The notes below the pieces were generated by a model, which had not been told where the DNA came from, did no database searches, and saw only the letters and a list, made by a program, of their open reading frames with translations. Shown in pieces: positions 61,568 to 64,000 of a stretch of 64,000 nucleotides of DNA. Made by a program: the position numbers and the translations under genes. The DNA comes from a virus, in IMG/VR virus record IMGVR_UViG_3300006735_000013, positions 95,579 through 159,578 of that record; one strand, given 5' to 3'. How positions within the stretch are numbered: the stretch's first letter is position 1; each line of letters starts with the position of its first letter.

Positions 61568-62439
61568 TTTTTCTCCTTTTTTAGTGCAGTAAAACACTTT
61601 TTTATTCCTTTTTTCACACTTATCTTAGCACTCCAGCCAAATTTTTTAAACGATTTAGTTTTAGCTTTTGTTATCATCACTTCGCCCGGGCGCGGATCTT
61701 CATAAATAAATTCCAAATCCGGAAATACTTTTGTCACAATCTTCTTCATTTCATTCAAAGATATGTTTGTACCTGTCCCTACATCAAAGACTTGGCCGCG
61801 GATATCATCAATATTGTCAATACAAAAAATATTAGCAGAAACCACATCTTCGACATGCGCCATATCTCTCCTCTGTAATCCATCACCGGTGATAAAGGGG
61901 ACTTTTTCATCTCTTATATATTGCATCCAATTAGCAACCGCGGTCGCGTATGGGCCATCGGCCTTCTGATCTGCAGAATACACATTGAAATATCTTAAAG
62001 ACACTGTCTTTATATCATACAGCTCATTATACAGAACTGTTTCCATCTCCCCAACATATTTTGAGAGAGCATAGGGACTTGTTGGCCCGTTGCCATTTCC
62101 GACGACGGAAGAAGAACTTGAATATACAACCGGAATAGAAAAATGTTTTGCAAATTTTAGTATCTTAGAGGTTGAGAGTACATTATTTCTCATTACTTCT
62201 ACTGGGTTTTTTATACTATAACCAACTCTGGGGATGGCTGCTAGGTGAAATATAAACTCAGGTATGAATTCATAAAACTGCATCGGCATGCCGTCACAAA
62301 TATCCTCACCTGGTAGGTCTTTCCCAGCTATAGTGCAACCTTCCAGGTCTATACCCGCTACCTCATGCCCAAGAGCCTCTAATGCTGAAAATAGGTGACC
62401 ACCGATGTAGCCTTTATGTCCTGTTACTAAAATCCTCAT
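61564..62439 (-). CDS. NAD-dependent nucleotide-sugar epimerase/dehydratase
   Basis: A 291-aa extended short-chain dehydrogenase. The NAD-binding motif T-G-H-K-G-Y-I-G-G-H is at 6-15, and catalytic Y-x-x-x-K is at 123-127, preceded by the S-S-S-S-S-V stretch. R-R-D-M-A-H-V-E-D-V and D-V-G-T-G motifs of sugar-nucleotide epimerases (GalE/dTDP-glucose dehydratase-like) follow near 205-240. It would alter a UDP-, GDP- or dTDP-sugar; the substrate cannot be read. With FkbM methyltransferases upstream it suggests modification of a glycan on the virion or host surface. TGA stop overlaps the next ATG. Confidence 0.85.
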   Translation of the reverse strand: MRILVTGHKGYIGGHLFSALEALGHEVAGIDLEGCTIAGKDLPGEDICDGMPMQFYEFIPEFIFHLAAIPRVGYSIKNPVEVMRNNVLSTSKILKFAKHFSIPVVYSSSSSVVGNGNGPTSPYALSKYVGEMETVLYNELYDIKTVSLRYFNVYSADQKADGPYATAVANWMQYIRDEKVPFITGDGLQRRDMAHVEDVVSANIFCIDNIDDIRGQVFDVGTGTNISLNEMKKIVTKVFPDLEFIYEDPRPGEVMITKAKTKSFKKFGWSAKISVKKGIKKCFTALKKEKK

Positions 62440-62440
62440 T

Positions 62441-63016
62441 CTATATCCAATCTAAATTTATGTTTGTGATGTCTAAGGCTTCTATTTTTCTGCGGACTTC
62501 TGCCATTCCTGGCCGGCATGATGGTACTTTCTTTTCATGAGTCTCAACAAAAACAAACGGGATTGAAAGAATCGTTCCATTATCAATCATTTGGTTTAAA
62601 ATTTTGTGTTCCTCACCTTCAATGTCAATTTTCAGAACTTTTACTGGCTTATCTAAGTCTGATATAAATTCTGATAAGTTTATTATCTCTACTTCTTCAA
62701 AGGTTTCTTCATTTGCATTGTTTTTATCTCCTACCATTGAAGATCCAGTAGAATATTTCACATGATCTAGGCTTGCGGACTCATGAAAGAACAGTTTGCC
62801 AGTTCCGGAAGCGTCAGAAACTGCCTTTTTGATGCAAATTACTCTTTCATTTCCTCTAAATCTGTACTCAAGTACCCTGAAAGCGTACGGATTTGGTTCG
62901 AAAGCGTAAACTATTGCGCCCTTTTCAACAAAATAATTGGTGACATCTCCAACATTTGCGCCACAATCGATGACTATATCGTCCTTTTTAATGTTTATTT
63001 GCTCTAAACTACTCAT
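62441..63016 (-). CDS. FkbM-family methyltransferase (short)
   Basis: A 191-aa SAM-dependent methyltransferase. Motif I is D-I-V-I-D-C-G-A-N-V-G-D-V-T (12-25). F-E-P-N-P-Y-A follows near 40, and the FkbM signature V-L-K-I-D-I-E-G-E-E near 132 with a downstream F-V-E-T-H. The family O-methylates sugars or similar acceptors. It overlaps the upstream FkbM gene by 8 bases and precedes the epimerase gene by 1 base. The two FkbM proteins are only distantly alike, so this is not a recent duplication. Confidence 0.85.
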   Translation of the reverse strand: MSSLEQINIKKDDIVIDCGANVGDVTNYFVEKGAIVYAFEPNPYAFRVLEYRFRGNERVICIKKAVSDASGTGKLFFHESASLDHVKYSTGSSMVGDKNNANEETFEEVEIINLSEFISDLDKPVKVLKIDIEGEEHKILNQMIDNGTILSIPFVFVETHEKKVPSCRPGMAEVRRKIEALDITNINLDWI

Positions 63017-63893
63017 ATCTTGAAACCAAAATGGCCCTCACTGCCTTTCCACCATACACATTATCGTGTAAATTTGTTGTAATCCTGATTGCATCATCGT
63101 TATCCACTCCTGTATATATACTGCGAATCCAACCATCAGATGGCATCTCTAGGTCTGCAGTATAACCCAGCTCCTTGAAGGGCGCAGGATTTGAAACCGG
63201 TGTCGCGATTATCTTCTCTATTTTGAATCCTATTGATTCATATTTTTTTAGTACTTTTGCAAAATCATTATTTTCATTATATTCTTTTGCATGTACTTCT
63301 AACAAAAAGTGTGTTTGTCCTCTATTTTTCTTAAAGTATTCAAAGGCGCCTTCGAAGACGCTAACTTCGTGCCCCTCAATGTCCATCTTTATAAAGTTGG
63401 GATACCTCCTAGATGAACAAAAGCTTTCTAAGGAAAAGCAAGGTATCCGTTCCTCTCTAATACTATGCCTAGTTTTTGACACGCTATTGAGATTTGGTTG
63501 GTTAGCTATCCAAAATGGAGATTCGCCATCATGGTCTGTAATCACACAACGAGCGATCTCTACCTTTGCATCGTCATGGTAGTTGTTTAGCTTTATATTG
63601 TGCTCTAAGAATTTTAAATTATGGCTGTCTGGCTCTATTGCATAAACAAATCCGCTAGGGCCCACACCCCTAAGCATAAACATAGTTGCATACCCTATGT
63701 TTGAACCTAGATCTATGCAGGTCATACCCGGTTTCACAGTATTGATTAGGGTATTCATAAAAAGCTTCTCTCTCGCAAAAGAAAAATCTGTACCAGTAGT
63801 GTTAGCTGAATTGAGAACCCTGCCTATGCCTCCATCTTCAATGTCTACAGCCCAATCAAAGCCATCGACGGTTTTTTTCACAATCTTGCTCAT
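63009..63893 (-). CDS. FkbM-family methyltransferase (long)
   Basis: A 294-aa SAM-dependent methyltransferase. Motif I is M-T-C-I-D-L-G-S-N-I-G-Y-A-T near residue 57-70. A-I-E-P-D-S-H-N follows near 91, and the FkbM motif F-I-K-M-D-I-E-G-H-E-V near 168. An L-L-E-V-H segment follows. A C-terminal 80-residue extension beyond the core is polar with no known motif. It probably methylates a sugar or glycan made by the neighbouring genes. ATG 63893 lies 3 bases after the partial gene at the right edge. Confidence 0.85.
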   Translation of the reverse strand: MSKIVKKTVDGFDWAVDIEDGGIGRVLNSANTTGTDFSFAREKLFMNTLINTVKPGMTCIDLGSNIGYATMFMLRGVGPSGFVYAIEPDSHNLKFLEHNIKLNNYHDDAKVEIARCVITDHDGESPFWIANQPNLNSVSKTRHSIREERIPCFSLESFCSSRRYPNFIKMDIEGHEVSVFEGAFEYFKKNRGQTHFLLEVHAKEYNENNDFAKVLKKYESIGFKIEKIIATPVSNPAPFKELGYTADLEMPSDGWIRSIYTGVDNDDAIRITTNLHDNVYGGKAVRAILVSRYE

Positions 63894-63896
63894 AAC

Positions 63897-64000
63897 TTAT
63901 GTATATAGGTAGTCCTGGTTATATTCCCTTACATTGTCACTTCTTGTGGGGGTTTTCCAATCCTTATAAAGATAAGATAAATATTCATCTGCAGGGCCAG
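63897..64000 (-). CDS. 3' end of a possible LicD-like gene (partial)
   Basis: Only the last 33 codons are in the window, ending in TAA at 63897-63899. The visible end reads P-A-D-E-Y-L-S-Y-L-Y-K-D-W-K-T-P-T-R and then a polar tail. The Y-L...D-W-K-T-P pattern resembles the C-terminus of LicD/phosphocholine-transferase-like proteins, which would suit the glycan cluster. So little is visible that the family call is tentative; that a coding frame enters from the right is likely. Confidence 0.4.
   Translation of the reverse strand, partial: GPADEYLSYLYKDWKTPTRSDNVREYNQDYLYT

Noticed and set aside
1-64000. tRNA genes, CRISPR arrays, insertion sequences, introns or homing endonucleases
   Set aside because: I saw no cloverleaf with a T-loop GTTCGA pattern, no regularly spaced repeats, no transposase, and no HNH or GIY-YIG frame; a tool search could still find a weak one.

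Overview
The window is a contiguous piece of a tailed, contractile-tail (T4-like, myovirus-type) bacteriophage genome. The evidence is a run of recognisable T4 homologues: late sigma factor gp55, baseplate wedge gp25 and gp6, large terminase gp17, portal gp20, prohead protease gp21, scaffold gp22 and major capsid protein gp23. I see no host-like gene blocks, tRNA genes, IS elements or CRISPR arrays. The low-to-moderate GC, very large virion proteins, phage-encoded ribosomal protein bS21, J-domain protein and FkbM/epimerase genes resemble marine T4-like phages. The host cannot be read from this sequence. Every convincing gene lies on the minus strand, so the map reads from high to low coordinate, and genes are packed with overlaps or gaps of a few bases.

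Region by region, in the direction of transcription. (1) 64.0-61.6 kb: a glycan-modification cluster with the end of a possible LicD-like gene, two FkbM methyltransferases and an NAD-dependent epimerase/dehydratase. (2) 61.6-59.2 kb: small regulatory or unknown genes, an FmdB-like zinc ribbon, a one-TM protein, the late sigma factor gp55 and two unknown proteins. (3) 59.2-21 kb: a tail/baseplate/fibre region. It holds a spike-like protein, a 3824-residue giant protein, gp25, gp6, a DNRLRE-type protein, a 3472-residue protein with two LamG-like domains, two ~1050-residue proteins, and two pairs of paralogous smaller proteins. (4) 21-15.5 kb: a DNA-metabolism island inside the virion genes: J-domain protein, RuvC-like resolvase, gp61-type primase, a 56-aa protein, and a natural gp47-gp46 (Mre11-Rad50) fusion frame. 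That frame is interrupted by one in-frame TGA and preceded by a near-consensus sigma-70 promoter. (5) 15.5-14.06 kb: three small membrane/coiled-coil proteins resembling a holin/spanin set, and a zinc-ribbon protein. (6) 14-1 kb: terminase, portal, unknowns, prohead protease, bS21, scaffold, major capsid protein, probable decoration protein, two histone-H1-like basic proteins (one only 38 aa), and two connector/neck candidates.

How they work together: gp55 would direct late transcription of the virion genes. gp21, gp22, gp23 and gp20 build and mature the prohead, gp17 packages DNA, and the connector genes close the head. gp6, gp25, the spike-like protein and the giant proteins form baseplate and adsorption structures. 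The recombination/primase island would act earlier and has its own promoter-like sequence. Points most worth a second look: the TGA-interrupted gp47-gp46 fusion, the H1-like gene pair beside the capsid genes, a recurrent ACTATTTAT element in gene junctions, the giant virion proteins, bS21 inside the head operon, and an excess of GC-only 8-bp palindromes.
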